Positions 1-8,880 of a DNA stretch of 64,000 nt are shown here, one piece after another. The notes below the pieces were generated by a model. The model was not told the origin of the DNA, made no database searches, and saw nothing but the letters and a program-made list of their open reading frames with translations. The stretch comes from Candidatus Heimdallarchaeota archaeon. Its GTDB lineage: Archaea > Asgardarchaeota > Heimdallarchaeia > Hodarchaeales > Hodarchaeaceae. The translations under genes and the position numbers were made by a program. How positions within the stretch are numbered: position 1 is the first letter of the stretch; each line of letters begins with the position of its first letter. The DNA lies in contig CP070695.1 in the NCBI GenBank assembly GCA_020353515.1, forward strand, positions 409,173 through 473,172, given 5' to 3'.

Positions 1-1167
1 TCGTTTTTTGTCACCGACGAGTATTATATCTCCTTCACTATTTTGAAGGACTGATCGGAAATTCGCAACTGAATCAACTCTGAATTTGTGACTCCATTCA
101 ATATCCCCAGAGTTATTAGTCTTAGCTATCCAGAGATCTGAACCTTTAATGATACCGTTTTCGGGAACCTGAATACTACTACCTGTTAGAACAAAACTAC
201 TGTCAGATAATCGAACCAGGTTTAAAAGGTTACTTCTATTCGGACTAAATAGATAATTACTCGTGATATTAAATGAAAACGATTTATTCCATTGAATATC
301 TCCCTTTAGATCTGTTTTAACAAGCCACGGTTGATCTAATTTGCTACCAAAAACGACAAGACTCCCATTGTCTCCAATCATTGAGAAAAGCTTTCCACCA
401 ATTTTCTTTTCCCATTCTATCTTACCACTCTCATCAATTTTCAGCAAATTCCCATCATAAGTTGTAAAAACGAATCCACCATCATTAATTTGGATCATAC
501 TAGTATATTCAATAAAATTCTGGCTATATGTCCGATTCCACTGTGCATTACCTTCGCTATCAGTTTTAAGTAACCACATATTCTCGTCGATTGATGTTCC
601 ATTGTTAGGCAGTGAAACACCTAATAACGCAAAACCTTTATCAGTAGTTTGAATAAAGGAGCTTATCTCACCTTCAGAACTCAGATTGTAAGTCTGCTTC
701 CACTTCAATTGACCATCGAAATCAGTTTTTATAATCATAAAATCTGATCCAATAGCAGGAGGACCGTTTGTTCGACCAGAAATAACAAAACCATCATCTG
801 TCTCAATCACAAAATATCCGAGATCTATTGCATTATTATCCTCTCCATATAGTTCAAGCCAAATGAACGATCCTTCGGGAGTAGTTCTCATTAAAAACAC
901 GTCACTTTGAGGACAAAAATCCTCACATGATGGATAGCGGTTACCAACAACCAAATAATTCCCATCCTTCAATTGAACCAGAGAACGGGGACTATACATG
1001 TCTCTCATTATATAGGTTGTATTCCATTGAATAGAATACAAATCTTTAGTGTCATTAATAGTAGATGCTTGAGAGTCTAGTTTAGAATCCCCTAAATGAA
1101 GATTAAAGAGTAGTAAGGCAGTTAGTATTACTAGATATACTGGTGACAGCTTTTTTGAGATTTTCAA
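1..1167 (-). CDS. Secreted beta-propeller-like repeat protein (C-terminus cut by window edge)
   Basis: This reading frame is open for 389 codons on the minus strand and runs off the left edge, so only the N-terminal part is visible. It starts at a TTG (1165-1167) with GGTGA placed 7 bases upstream; no ATG fits. Residues 1-30 form a lysine-containing signal peptide or anchor (LKISKKLSP, then a run rich in V, I and L). The rest is built of repeats of about 50-60 residues ending in blocks such as WLLKTDSEGNAQWNRTY, WLVKTDLKGDIQW and LWIAKTNNSGDIEW. That W-x-x-K-T-D-x-x-G-x-x-x-W pattern is typical of extracellular beta-propeller repeat proteins in archaea. A surface protein is the likely role; the ligand is unknown. 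Whether it carries a C-terminal sorting tail cannot be seen. Confidence 0.8.
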   Translation of the reverse strand, partial: MKISKKLSPVYLVILTALLLFNLHLGDSKLDSQASTINDTKDLYSIQWNTTYIMRDMYSPRSLVQLKDGNYLVVGNRYPSCEDFCPQSDVFLMRTTPEGSFIWLELYGEDNNAIDLGYFVIETDDGFVISGRTNGPPAIGSDFMIIKTDFDGQLKWKQTYNLSSEGEISSFIQTTDKGFALLGVSLPNNGTSIDENMWLLKTDSEGNAQWNRTYSQNFIEYTSMIQINDGGFVFTTYDGNLLKIDESGKIEWEKKIGGKLFSMIGDNGSLVVFGSKLDQPWLVKTDLKGDIQWNKSFSFNITSNYLFSPNRSNLLNLVRLSDSSFVLTGSSIQVPENGIIKGSDLWIAKTNNSGDIEWSHKFRVDSVANFRSVLQNSEGDIILVGDKKR

Positions 1168-1275
1168 TTGGTTTTCACCAAAAAAGAAGAAAAGATTTTC
1201 AATAAGAGTTTTGTTATAAGAGATTAATTAACCTCTCCCCTATGATTTTAGCAATAGTAATTAATCAACCTCAAC

Positions 1276-1285
1276 AATATATAAA
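1276..1285 (+). promoter_or_regulatory. TATA box of the B12-protein/ProC-like operon
   Basis: AATATATAAA lies 31-40 bases upstream of the ATG at 1316. An AGGA at 1303-1306 could serve as a weak ribosome-binding site. The assignment is by position and sequence only. Confidence 0.5.
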
Positions 1286-1315
1286 TCAGGAAGCAACTTA
1301 TTAGGAATAATAATC

Positions 1316-3085
1316 ATGTTAAACCTTGAAAGGAAGCACATTTTACCTGAGACAAATTTACCTGATATAAACGAATTGTTAGGGAAAGGAGAACAACTAA
1401 GTCAGAGCATAAGTCCTGGCATATGTCCATTTTTGATCACATATGATGTTAAATCCGAGAGTGAGTATAAACGTCTGCGATTATCCGAAGGGACGATCAT
1501 GCTTCATGGTCAGATTGGATATCGTAGTTTTACGAAAAGTAAATTAGCCTATTTCAAGATTTATGATCAAATTGAGGCTGCAGGTTATCGAATAGATCGA
1601 TATGGAATTTGCTTAGATTGGAGTATGGGATATCCCGCTGGTCTAAGGGCAAACATGCCGCGTGGAACTGGGTTAATTCTTAAAAAGAAACAAGATTTCA
1701 TTGACTTAACACACTCTGCACCAGTTGCTCCTCATTTTGGAGATTTCGTCATTGGAACACCTGCTGCTGTTGAGAACACGATTGCTGCGCTAGAGGCAGG
1801 TTCAACAAGCATCGGGAATATTGGCCAATATTTTACCTTCCGTTTACCAAAATGGGACGATGACGTCAAAACGACTGCTGAAACAGTCAAAGCTATGGCT
1901 CTTTGTGCTAATCAATCAACTGACATCATGATTCATTCAAATCTAGACGATGGGTTTGCAGCATTATTCTGTGACATGTCTTGCAGCATTGGGGCTGTAT
2001 TAATAGAGCAATATATTATTGAGGAACTTATTGGGGGTCATGTTTCGCATTGTTATGGTCATACGTTTTCAGATCCATTGACACGTTTAGCATTCCAAAA
2101 AGCACTATATCAGGTGACAACAACTCCAGGAAGTATGGTTTACGGTAATACAACAATATTTGTTGCCAATGAAGTAGAAAATTACGCCAATCTTGCAAGC
2201 TATTTACTTGTTGATATAATTGCTCAACGCAGCTCTCCAACAGGGCATGGATTAAATCCTGTTCCAGTTACAGAAGCCATGAGGATTCCTGAGATCAATG
2301 AGATTATTGATGTCCATCTCTTTGCAAATCGATTAATCCAAAGAGCTGATGGATTTCAAACTTTGATCAACATGGTAGAGGTAGAAAGAACCACAAATGT
2401 ATTAATTGATGCTGGTAAGCGCTTTAAAACTCGAGTTTTGGAGGGACTGGATACAGCTGGAATTGATATTAAGAATCCTTTTGAATTACTCCTTGCGATT
2501 CGTCGAATAGGAGCTAAGAAACTTGAGGAACTGTTTGGGCCTGGGGAATTTCAAGAGGGCCAAATACGCAATAGGAAACCCATTGTTCAAGCAACACCAA
2601 TCGTAGAACTTAAGAAAAAAAGTGAAAAAATAATTTCAGTTTTAAAACAATCCCATGAGGAAAAGTTCCATCAAACCAAGTTTAAAATCTGCGTTGCTTG
2701 TACTGATGTTCACGAATATGGAAAAATTCTTGTTGAAGATGTTTTAAAACGTCTGAATTACGAAGTAATAGATGCTGGAGTTAGTGTTGATCCAGATGTA
2801 GTTGCCAAGCAAGCGAAAGAAGCGAAAGTTGATTTTATTGCTATTAGTACCTATAATGGCATCGCTTTAAGCTACTTACAATCCTTAAATCAAGAAATAT
2901 CACAACTTGGCTTAAATATTCCGATTTTTATTGGAGGAAAACTTAACCAGATTCCTGTGGACAGCCCAACAAGCCTTCCTGTTGATGTGACTGATGAATT
3001 AAGAACGATGGGGGCAATCGTCTGTCTTCAGGTTGAAGATATGTTAGAAAAGATTCTTAAGACAACCAAGGAGAGAAACCAATGA
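1316..3085 (+). CDS. Cobalamin-dependent mutase-like protein with C-terminal B12-binding domain
   Basis: The C-terminal 140 residues form a B12-binding (Rossmann-like) domain. The DxHxxG motif that supplies the lower cobalt ligand is intact at D464-H466-G469 (DVHEYG), followed by S511-T512-Y513 in the SxL position and G540-G541. The first 430 residues look like a large alpha/beta barrel, as in the catalytic subunits of glutamate mutase and related carbon-skeleton mutases, but I recognise no exact family. The gene overlaps the ProC-like reductase by 4 bases (ATGA), so the two are translationally coupled. This suggests a rearrangement of an amino-acid-like substrate followed by, or coupled to, a NAD(P)-dependent reduction. 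The substrate is not deducible. A B12-dependent methyltransferase-like role is a less likely alternative. Confidence 0.7.
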   Translation: MLNLERKHILPETNLPDINELLGKGEQLSQSISPGICPFLITYDVKSESEYKRLRLSEGTIMLHGQIGYRSFTKSKLAYFKIYDQIEAAGYRIDRYGICLDWSMGYPAGLRANMPRGTGLILKKKQDFIDLTHSAPVAPHFGDFVIGTPAAVENTIAALEAGSTSIGNIGQYFTFRLPKWDDDVKTTAETVKAMALCANQSTDIMIHSNLDDGFAALFCDMSCSIGAVLIEQYIIEELIGGHVSHCYGHTFSDPLTRLAFQKALYQVTTTPGSMVYGNTTIFVANEVENYANLASYLLVDIIAQRSSPTGHGLNPVPVTEAMRIPEINEIIDVHLFANRLIQRADGFQTLINMVEVERTTNVLIDAGKRFKTRVLEGLDTAGIDIKNPFELLLAIRRIGAKKLEELFGPGEFQEGQIRNRKPIVQATPIVELKKKSEKIISVLKQSHEEKFHQTKFKICVACTDVHEYGKILVEDVLKRLNYEVIDAGVSVDPDVVAKQAKEAKVDFIAISTYNGIALSYLQSLNQEISQLGLNIPIFIGGKLNQIPVDSPTSLPVDVTDELRTMGAIVCLQVEDMLEKILKTTKERNQ

Positions 3086-3855
3086 TTGAGAGTGTTGGAA
3101 TCATTGGCGTAGGGCATCTAGCTAGTTATATTGTTGGAGGGTTGAGGAGAGCGTCACATGAGATTAAAATCATTCTGTCCCCACGCAATATCAACAAGAG
3201 TAAGGACTTAGCTACACGATTTGGAACAATAATTGCACAAAATAACCAAGATGTAGTAAATAGTGCAAATATAATTATCATTACCACTCGTCCAGAAGAT
3301 ACTATTACAGTTTCTGAAAACCTAAGATTTCAAACTGGACAGATAGTCATCTCGATGGCAATAGGTATAACGCTCGAGAATCTAAAATCTTCAATAGCAC
3401 CTGCCACAGTAGTACGAGCAAACACCATATCTTGTGCTGCAATAAATCAAAGTCCAACCCTCTTATTCCCAGATAATCCTCAAGCTCGTACTATACTCGC
3501 TTTGCTAGGCCAAGTCCATGTTTTACCAGATGAAGCATGTTTCACTTCTGCTAGTGCCATCGGGGCTTTTTATGGATGGATTTATGCATTATTAGATGAA
3601 ACAATTTCATGGACAACTCATACCGGAGTACCACAGCAAACTGCTCGAAACGTTGTTCTTGAAACTGTACGGGGAGCAGTGAATATGGCGTTAAATGAAC
3701 CAAACTCAGATCTAAAAGCTATATTAGCCACTCTGGCCACTCCAGGGGGTATTACCAAACAAGGACTTAATGTTCTACATCAAAAACAGAGTTTAGAGGT
3801 TTGGACAAACGCGCTTAATGTTGTCCATAAGCGACTGAGTAATGTAAAGAAATAG
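3082..3855 (+). CDS. Pyrroline-5-carboxylate reductase-like oxidoreductase
   Basis: A protein of 257 residues, near the usual ProC length of about 270. The N-terminus has a Rossmann nucleotide site (GIIGVGHLASYIVGG, residues 7-21) followed by an acidic/polar strand pattern expected for NADP(H). The C-terminal domain contains TPGGIT, the ProC signature loop (usually sPGGtT). It is the second gene of a two-gene operon, overlapping the B12-dependent protein by 4 bases. It may make proline, or reduce a cyclic imine produced from the product of the B12 enzyme; the coupling favours the latter but does not prove it. Confidence 0.75.
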   Translation: MIESVGIIGVGHLASYIVGGLRRASHEIKIILSPRNINKSKDLATRFGTIIAQNNQDVVNSANIIIITTRPEDTITVSENLRFQTGQIVISMAIGITLENLKSSIAPATVVRANTISCAAINQSPTLLFPDNPQARTILALLGQVHVLPDEACFTSASAIGAFYGWIYALLDETISWTTHTGVPQQTARNVVLETVRGAVNMALNEPNSDLKAILATLATPGGITKQGLNVLHQKQSLEVWTNALNVVHKRLSNVKK

Positions 3856-3891
3856 CATAACTAAGAATAAAAAAAGAGGAGGGAAAGAGAA

Positions 3892-5256
3892 CTAGGTTAA
3901 GATCCCTTCACGCTCAAACACCTTCGAAGCAATGAACAAGCAGACGAGAATCACTATGATTAAGAAGCTAAAGTGGAAAACTAAATCCATAGCGATTCCA
4001 CCATAAGGTAAATCACGAGTTAATGCATTAGAAGCATAGGTTTGGGGATATAAGCCTTTTGATAAAATTGCGATTGAATGAGCCCAAGGAATTATGTATA
4101 GAATAATTCCAGCCCCACCAAATGCTCGTTCAGGGATACCTCCAAACATTCCTATAAAACCAACACCCATGGCAGGCACCATCATAAACATATTATACAT
4201 TGACTCTGCAGAGCGGACATCTTTTGTTAAAGATGCCACTGAAATACCTATCCCAATAGCAACAAATGCTGAGAGAAACATCATAGCTACAGTTAGGACT
4301 AACATAGTTATTGATGGTTCAATAGCAAAGATCGTCGCATATTCTTCAGAACCAACAGACGCAGCTGCGATATCTATCATACCTGCAAATAGAAAAAGAC
4401 CAACTACATTCATTAGGGCAAAAACACCAATAAGAACCATACCAGCGAGAAGTTTTGAGAAAAGAATGTTGAATCTTGAGATGGGTAATGCTAGAAGTGA
4501 TTCCATAGTTTTCTTTTCCCTTTCACCAGCGAAGGAAGTACTCACGAAAGGAGCTGGCGCTAGAACAGCAACCATAATTGAGATCATACCGATAAAACCA
4601 ACGCCAAAACCCGAGGCAGCACCCTCTTCTCTTGGAAAAACAACTGGTCGTGAAGAGAATAAGACCAATTTGTCTTGATCAGTGGGAACATGATAAGTAA
4701 AGGGAGGTTGGTAGATTATTGACGCAATTCCTGCCTCAAGCATTGTAGATCCTAGTATTCCACTCGGGAGAGAGTATAATTCTATTACTGGGGGAATATT
4801 TGAGGCAGAAGAGGTTGCATTATAACTTAGATACGCTTCTGTAAAATTTGCATGTAAGATAATACACGGAGTATAATAACTAGCAGTTCTGGAATTATTT
4901 ATTTTCTCTACTAGGACAGAATAGGACAAATCTGCGTATTTTGTGGAATTAATTGTTGCCCCATACAATATAGAATTATTTGTTTGAGTAGCATTTTCAA
5001 GCATCTCTAGAAATATCTCACTAAGCTTAAAGCTGTGAGTTTCATTTATTTCAATACCTTCATCATAACTAACAAAATAAATGGTTACACCTTCTTGAGA
5101 AGAGCCCATGACGAAACCCATAAGCATCTGAACCCCTCCTTGCAATCCCCACATGAAAAGGGGCATTAAAACAAATGTAAAAATCACATATCGGGTTCTT
5201 CTCGCGCTTTGTAACTCTTGTTTAACCAAGGCCATAATTTGTTTAACTGTACTCAT
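3892..5256 (-). CDS. ABC-2 type transporter permease (NatB-like)
   Basis: A membrane protein of 454 residues: one N-terminal membrane segment (about 20-45), a large extracytoplasmic domain with many N-x-S/T sites (about 50-215), then five or six membrane segments. The conserved FAGEREKKTMESLLALPISR loop after the second segment is the hallmark of ABC-2 export permeases of the NatB/YhaP type. The ATG follows GGTGATGAA, a good ribosome-binding site. The stop of the ATPase gene lies 4 bases upstream, so the two form a transport unit. Substrate unknown (drug, peptide, sodium or lipid export are all possible). Confidence 0.85.
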   Translation of the reverse strand: MSTVKQIMALVKQELQSARRTRYVIFTFVLMPLFMWGLQGGVQMLMGFVMGSSQEGVTIYFVSYDEGIEINETHSFKLSEIFLEMLENATQTNNSILYGATINSTKYADLSYSVLVEKINNSRTASYYTPCIILHANFTEAYLSYNATSSASNIPPVIELYSLPSGILGSTMLEAGIASIIYQPPFTYHVPTDQDKLVLFSSRPVVFPREEGAASGFGVGFIGMISIMVAVLAPAPFVSTSFAGEREKKTMESLLALPISRFNILFSKLLAGMVLIGVFALMNVVGLFLFAGMIDIAAASVGSEEYATIFAIEPSITMLVLTVAMMFLSAFVAIGIGISVASLTKDVRSAESMYNMFMMVPAMGVGFIGMFGGIPERAFGGAGIILYIIPWAHSIAILSKGLYPQTYASNALTRDLPYGGIAMDLVFHFSFLIIVILVCLFIASKVFEREGILT

Positions 5257-5260
5257 TTCA

Positions 5261-6076
5261 TCACCTTCGCCTTAACAATCGAGATATTACTCCACGCTTT
5301 GGTTTAGTGGGTAAATCCCCTTCTAAAACACCTTCTCCCGTCGTCAAGCCAATAAAAACGTCCTCAAGATGAGCTTGGGTGAATTGTTCCTCAAGTTCAT
5401 CAGGAGTACCAATCGCAGCAAGTTTTCCTTTTACTAGAATCCCAACTCGATCACAAAGCTCTTCAACTTCGGTTAAATCATGTGTAGTCAGTATTACTGT
5501 TTTGTGTAGTTCTTTAGCTAATCTTTTAATTAAATTTCGTACTGTTCGAGCACCTAGAATATCAATACCAGTTGTAGGTTCATCAAGAAAGATTAAATCT
5601 GGATCCATAACCAAAGCACGAGCTACGAGGACTTTTCGTTTCATCCCACCAGAAAATTCTTTTGTAACATCGTTCTCACGCCCTCGAAGACCAATCATGT
5701 CAATTAGGTCCTCAGTTCTCTGATGAACTTCTCCATTTGGCATATTACCATAGATTTGTCCATAGTACATAATATTCTCTTTTGCAGTTAAATTTTCGTA
5801 CACTTCTGCCTCTTGAGGTAAGAGGCTTGCCTTTTGTCTGATCTTCATCATGTCTTTCTTAATATCAAAAGGACCCAAACCATCGTATTGAATACGAGCG
5901 GTTCCAGAAGTAGGTTTAATTAATCCAATCAATAACCGAATGAGGGTGGTTTTTCCCGCTCCATTAGGACCGAGGAGACCAAATACCTCACCTTTCCTGA
6001 TAGTAAGAGAGACATTATCTAAAGCTACGTTGTTTTTGAATCTTTTTGTAAGGTTTTCTATTTCTATGATGTTCAA
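5261..6076 (-). CDS. ABC transporter ATP-binding protein
   Basis: A full-length ATPase of 271 residues. Walker A is G36-T44 (GPNGAGKTT), the Q-loop is near LLPQEAEVYENLT, the signature is FSGGM (141-145), Walker B is LIFLDE (161-166), and the H-loop is TTHDLTEVEEL. The start is a TTG with GGAGTGA upstream, so the N-terminus begins LNIIEIENLTKRF. It lies directly before the ABC-2 permease and should power it. The last 40 residues are the short regulatory extension usual in NatA/CcmA-like ATPases. Confidence 0.92.
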   Translation of the reverse strand: MNIIEIENLTKRFKNNVALDNVSLTIRKGEVFGLLGPNGAGKTTLIRLLIGLIKPTSGTARIQYDGLGPFDIKKDMMKIRQKASLLPQEAEVYENLTAKENIMYYGQIYGNMPNGEVHQRTEDLIDMIGLRGRENDVTKEFSGGMKRKVLVARALVMDPDLIFLDEPTTGIDILGARTVRNLIKRLAKELHKTVILTTHDLTEVEELCDRVGILVKGKLAAIGTPDELEEQFTQAHLEDVFIGLTTGEGVLEGDLPTKPKRGVISRLLRRR

Positions 6077-6249
6077 ATATTATTTCACTCCGCTTGTTTT
6101 ATAATAATTTGTGAATTTCTTATTTTTTCTACAATTTTGCTTGATTCGTCATCATACAGACATATTTGTTTCTTCTAACTTCTTATTTTCCTATTTTACC
6201 ACGATTTTTTAAACAGATTTAATGCGGAACTAAGGAATAATGAAGAGGA

Positions 6250-6915
6250 TTACTTCGAAAGAATCCTCTTAATCTCTTGTAATTCAGCTAGCATTTCCAT
6301 GTGGAAACCTGATCCCTTGGATGGAGGGGGGGGAGGAGGTTCAAGTTCAGTCGCAGTTGCATATTGTCCCCGAAACTGACGAAGCATATCTAAAATGAGA
6401 TCCCTGACTTCAATGAAGTTTCTAATTCCCTCAATTTTCCCTTCGGGACCCATTTGTTGACCTGACTTGCCAGCAGTTTCAATTTCACAAGTTCCAATCC
6501 TAAAAAAACTATCGTAAATCCCATATCTAGAGCTCACATTGGTGATAGTCCGGAATGGAATGTGTTTTACCTCTTTATTGATCACACCTTTCTTAAGGAT
6601 GACCTCATTGTCCAGAATAACAAATTCCATTGTTCGTACATAATAATCTATCAAAGCGAAAAGAATTGGTATCAAGCACAACCAAATGAGAAAGTACACA
6701 AACACAAGACCTATCCAGTTAGCAGAGATCCAATGTCCAAATTCATCCCCAGAGGGATCACTATCAAAACCACTCACAAATGCAATGAAAGAACCAAGGC
6801 CAAATATGGCTGCTGTAATTACAAAAAATGCGGTTATTACATATAGAAAGAATTTATTTCGGAGAGCGGTTAGCGGATAGAAGGGTTTTCCTTTCTCAAT
6901 TTCTTCTAAATACAT
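6250..6915 (-). CDS. bPH2-domain membrane protein (copy 3 of tandem)
   Basis: Two membrane segments (about 20-50 and 70-95) are followed by a bacterial Pleckstrin-homology domain (bPH2, formerly DUF304; YdbS/YdbT-like). The core reads VILKKGVINKEVKHIPFRT, then TNVSSRYGIYD and IGTCEIETAGKSG. A Pro6 linker and a short helix end the protein. I chose ATG 6915 over the GTG at 6927 because it aligns with the start of the upstream paralogue (M-x5-K-x-KPFYP) and has GGTGA upstream. It is a close paralogue of the 6924-7601 product, from a recent tandem duplication. Role unknown: bPH2 proteins are thought to act at membranes in stress or envelope functions. Confidence 0.8.
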   Translation of the reverse strand: MYLEEIEKGKPFYPLTALRNKFFLYVITAFFVITAAIFGLGSFIAFVSGFDSDPSGDEFGHWISANWIGLVFVYFLIWLCLIPILFALIDYYVRTMEFVILDNEVILKKGVINKEVKHIPFRTITNVSSRYGIYDSFFRIGTCEIETAGKSGQQMGPEGKIEGIRNFIEVRDLILDMLRQFRGQYATATELEPPPPPPSKGSGFHMEMLAELQEIKRILSK

Positions 6916-6923
6916 TTTTTCAA

Positions 6924-7601
6924 TCACCGATTTTTTGCTAGGATTTCTTTTATCTTTCTCAATTCATCAAGTACTTCCTTTTGAAGAACAATATCACCAA
7001 TTGCTTCCTCATAATGAGTGGGTTGTTCAACCTCGGTCGTGGTCGCATATTGTCCTCGGAATTTCCTCAATTCACTTAAAACAACGTCTCGAACTTCTCT
7101 AAAATTTCTAATCCCTTCAATTTTTTCTTCAGGTCCAGTTTGTTGTCCTGATTTACCAGCTGTCTCTATTTCACAGGTTCCAATACCAAATATTCGATCA
7201 TAAATGCCATAGCGGGATGATACATTCGTAATGGTTCGGAAGGGGACATGCTTTATGGTTTTATTGATAATTCCCTTCCTCACAATAACTTCTGTTTCTT
7301 CAATGATATATTCTATGTTTCGCACATAAAAGATAACTAGGATAGCCGCGAGAAGCATCAAGATCACGCTAATGATTAAATACCAAGAAATTAATTCCTG
7401 ACTATAATCTGTTAGCCATTTCCCAAAACCATCACCAGAGGGGTCTTCATCCAGACTTACAAAAAAAATAATTATTCCTCCAAAAGTAATAATAATTCCT
7501 GTTACAACGATGAAGGTCGTTATTATATACAGGAAAAGCTTATTCCTGAATGCAGATACAGGGTAGAATGGTTTTTCTTTTTGAATCGTTTTTATTTGCA
7601 T
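6924..7601 (-). CDS. bPH2-domain membrane protein (copy 2 of tandem)
   Basis: A 225-residue product with the same layout as its neighbours: a cytoplasmic KPFYP start, two membrane segments, a bPH2 domain (VIVRKGIINKTIKHVPFRT, then IGTCEIETAGKSGQQTGPE) and a C-terminal charged helix (EVLDELRKIKEILAKNR). The ATG at 7601 follows TTAGGTGATTAAAAG, a clear ribosome-binding site. It is nearly identical in its core to the 6250 product; the third copy (7613) is more diverged. Together with the HTH gene upstream these four genes form one operon with overlaps or gaps of 11 bases or less. Confidence 0.82.
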   Translation of the reverse strand: MQIKTIQKEKPFYPVSAFRNKLFLYIITTFIVVTGIIITFGGIIIFFVSLDEDPSGDGFGKWLTDYSQELISWYLIISVILMLLAAILVIFYVRNIEYIIEETEVIVRKGIINKTIKHVPFRTITNVSSRYGIYDRIFGIGTCEIETAGKSGQQTGPEEKIEGIRNFREVRDVVLSELRKFRGQYATTTEVEQPTHYEEAIGDIVLQKEVLDELRKIKEILAKNR

Positions 7602-7612
7602 CTTTTAATCAC

Positions 7613-8281
7613 CTAAATCTTCTTATTTTTCAACAATCGTTTAATATCTCTCAATTCATTGACCATCTCCCTCTGTACAGTAGAAAGATCGGTTTCATCG
7701 TGAGTAGGAACTTCACTTCCCGAAACGGCCCTATAATAGATTCGAAGTTGTCTTAGGATATAATCACGGATTTCATGATACAGAGGTAAGCCCTCCAACT
7801 TTTCCTCAGGACCAGTCGCCCCACCTTTGCCCGCAGTTTGAATATTGACGCAACCAATACCGAGAAGACGATCCAAAGGTCCTGCAGTTGTTGAAATATT
7901 CGTAACGGTTCGATAAGGACAATATTTGATAGTTCTGTTAACCAGTCCTTTTTTCACAATCACCTCATTACCATGCACAATAAACTCCATTCTATTCACG
8001 TACAACGGTAGCAGAATTAGTGAAGGAAGTATAGTTGCAAAACTTATAGCCCAATAAATTACTGTAAACACAATCTCGAAATTTGCTGGTTTAGGTTCGT
8101 CTGCAACAAATTGAATAAACCACCCGAGTAGTATAAATCCTATACTCACAAATACCCAAATAAGAAATACCGTAAGATAGTATTTCCATAAAAGAGCTCG
8201 TGTTGGGTAGATTCGTCGCACTTCAGGGGTTGGATATGTTCCTTCTCCTTTGATAATTTTAACTTGAGACATTTCTTTCAT
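7613..8281 (-). CDS. bPH2-domain membrane protein (copy 1 of tandem)
   Basis: The most diverged of the three. A QVKIIKGEG-type N-terminus leads to two membrane segments and a bPH2 domain (VIVKKGLVNRTIKYCPYRT, then LLGIGCVNIQTAGKGG), then a C-terminal helix DMVNELRDIKRLL-like. Its N-terminus (VKIIKG, then P..RRIYPTRALLWK) and core match the product of 41458-42207 better than its own neighbours, so it is the ancestral partner of the HTH protein at both loci. ATG 8281 has GGTGAT upstream, inside the last codons of the HTH gene. Confidence 0.8.
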   Translation of the reverse strand: MKEMSQVKIIKGEGTYPTPEVRRIYPTRALLWKYYLTVFLIWVFVSIGFILLGWFIQFVADEPKPANFEIVFTVIYWAISFATILPSLILLPLYVNRMEFIVHGNEVIVKKGLVNRTIKYCPYRTVTNISTTAGPLDRLLGIGCVNIQTAGKGGATGPEEKLEGLPLYHEIRDYILRQLRIYYRAVSGSEVPTHDETDLSTVQREMVNELRDIKRLLKNKKI

Positions 8282-8285
8282 TATA

Positions 8286-8771
8286 CTAATCACCTTCTCC
8301 TTTCACCCATCCTTTCTCCTGAATTTCTGAGAAGACGTAACGAAATTGTTCTAGGATAGGTAAAGATGCCTGATCGTTTGATAACATGATATTCCGTTCT
8401 CTTTTGATCAGATTGAGAGTCTCCTGACAGTCTGGCTGACATTTATCAGAGCAATGATGTTCATACCAGGCTAAAATACCTTCTTCAGTCGTAAAGATGA
8501 TATAAACCTTTGTATCATTCGTCCAGTCGTAAGAGACCAGTAACCCGGCATTTTTAGGTATTTTTGCCAAATCAGAATCTAATCGTAGACTCTTGGCGAT
8601 GTTTTTCAACTGTGTCTCAATTTTCTTCCGAACCACAACCCTAGTTTTGTAAATACTATTTGGATTCTCCCTTTTCAGCTTTCTCGCGATGTCTTCCGCA
8701 GACATTCCTTCATTAGTAAGTCTAAGTACTTCAAACTCGTAATCCGAGAGAAAATTTGGTTTATGAGACAT
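8286..8771 (-). CDS. HTH regulator with conserved H-x-C-x3-C-Q-x2-C motif
   Basis: A protein of 161 residues. Residues 7-60 form an HTH of LuxR/Tfx type (LSDYEFEVLRLTNEGMSAED then IARKLKRE), followed by a basic helix. The C-terminal half holds a small domain with WYEHHCSDKCQPDCQ, whose spacing H-x-C-x3-C-Q-x2-C recurs in the 194-residue protein at 40877-41461 and could bind a metal. It is the first gene of the operon with three bPH2 proteins. A GTAAGG palindrome lies between its TATA box and the likely transcription start, which suggests autorepression. I do not recognise a named family; the HTH call is from the N-terminal pattern and genetic context. Confidence 0.7.
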   Translation of the reverse strand: MSHKPNFLSDYEFEVLRLTNEGMSAEDIARKLKRENPNSIYKTRVVVRKKIETQLKNIAKSLRLDSDLAKIPKNAGLLVSYDWTNDTKVYIIFTTEEGILAWYEHHCSDKCQPDCQETLNLIKRERNIMLSNDQASLPILEQFRYVFSEIQEKGWVKGEGD

Positions 8772-8790
8772 TAGTTCTTACCGTTTAAAG

Positions 8791-8814
8791 GTAAGGTTTA
8801 CCTTACATATAAGA
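8791..8814 (-). promoter_or_regulatory. TATA box and palindromic operator of the HTH/bPH2 operon
   Basis: On the minus strand a TATA-like CTTATATG (8814-8807) is followed at once by the perfect inverted repeat GTAAGG-4-CCTTAC (8791-8806). Further half-sites GGTAAG lie at 8777-8785 (minus) and 8829-8836 (plus). An operator between TATA box and start site would block transcription, consistent with autoregulation by the HTH protein. Confidence 0.6.
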
Positions 8815-8880
8815 CTTTCTATTGGGGAAGGTAAGGTGAAATATTTTATCCATCAAAGAAATAAGAGTAGATGATCTATC

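Noticed and set aside
4094..4678. Open frame of 194 codons on the plus strand
   Set aside because: It lies entirely antisense to the ABC-2 permease gene, is rich in Ile/Thr/Pro as expected from the mirror of a membrane protein, and has no ribosome-binding site.
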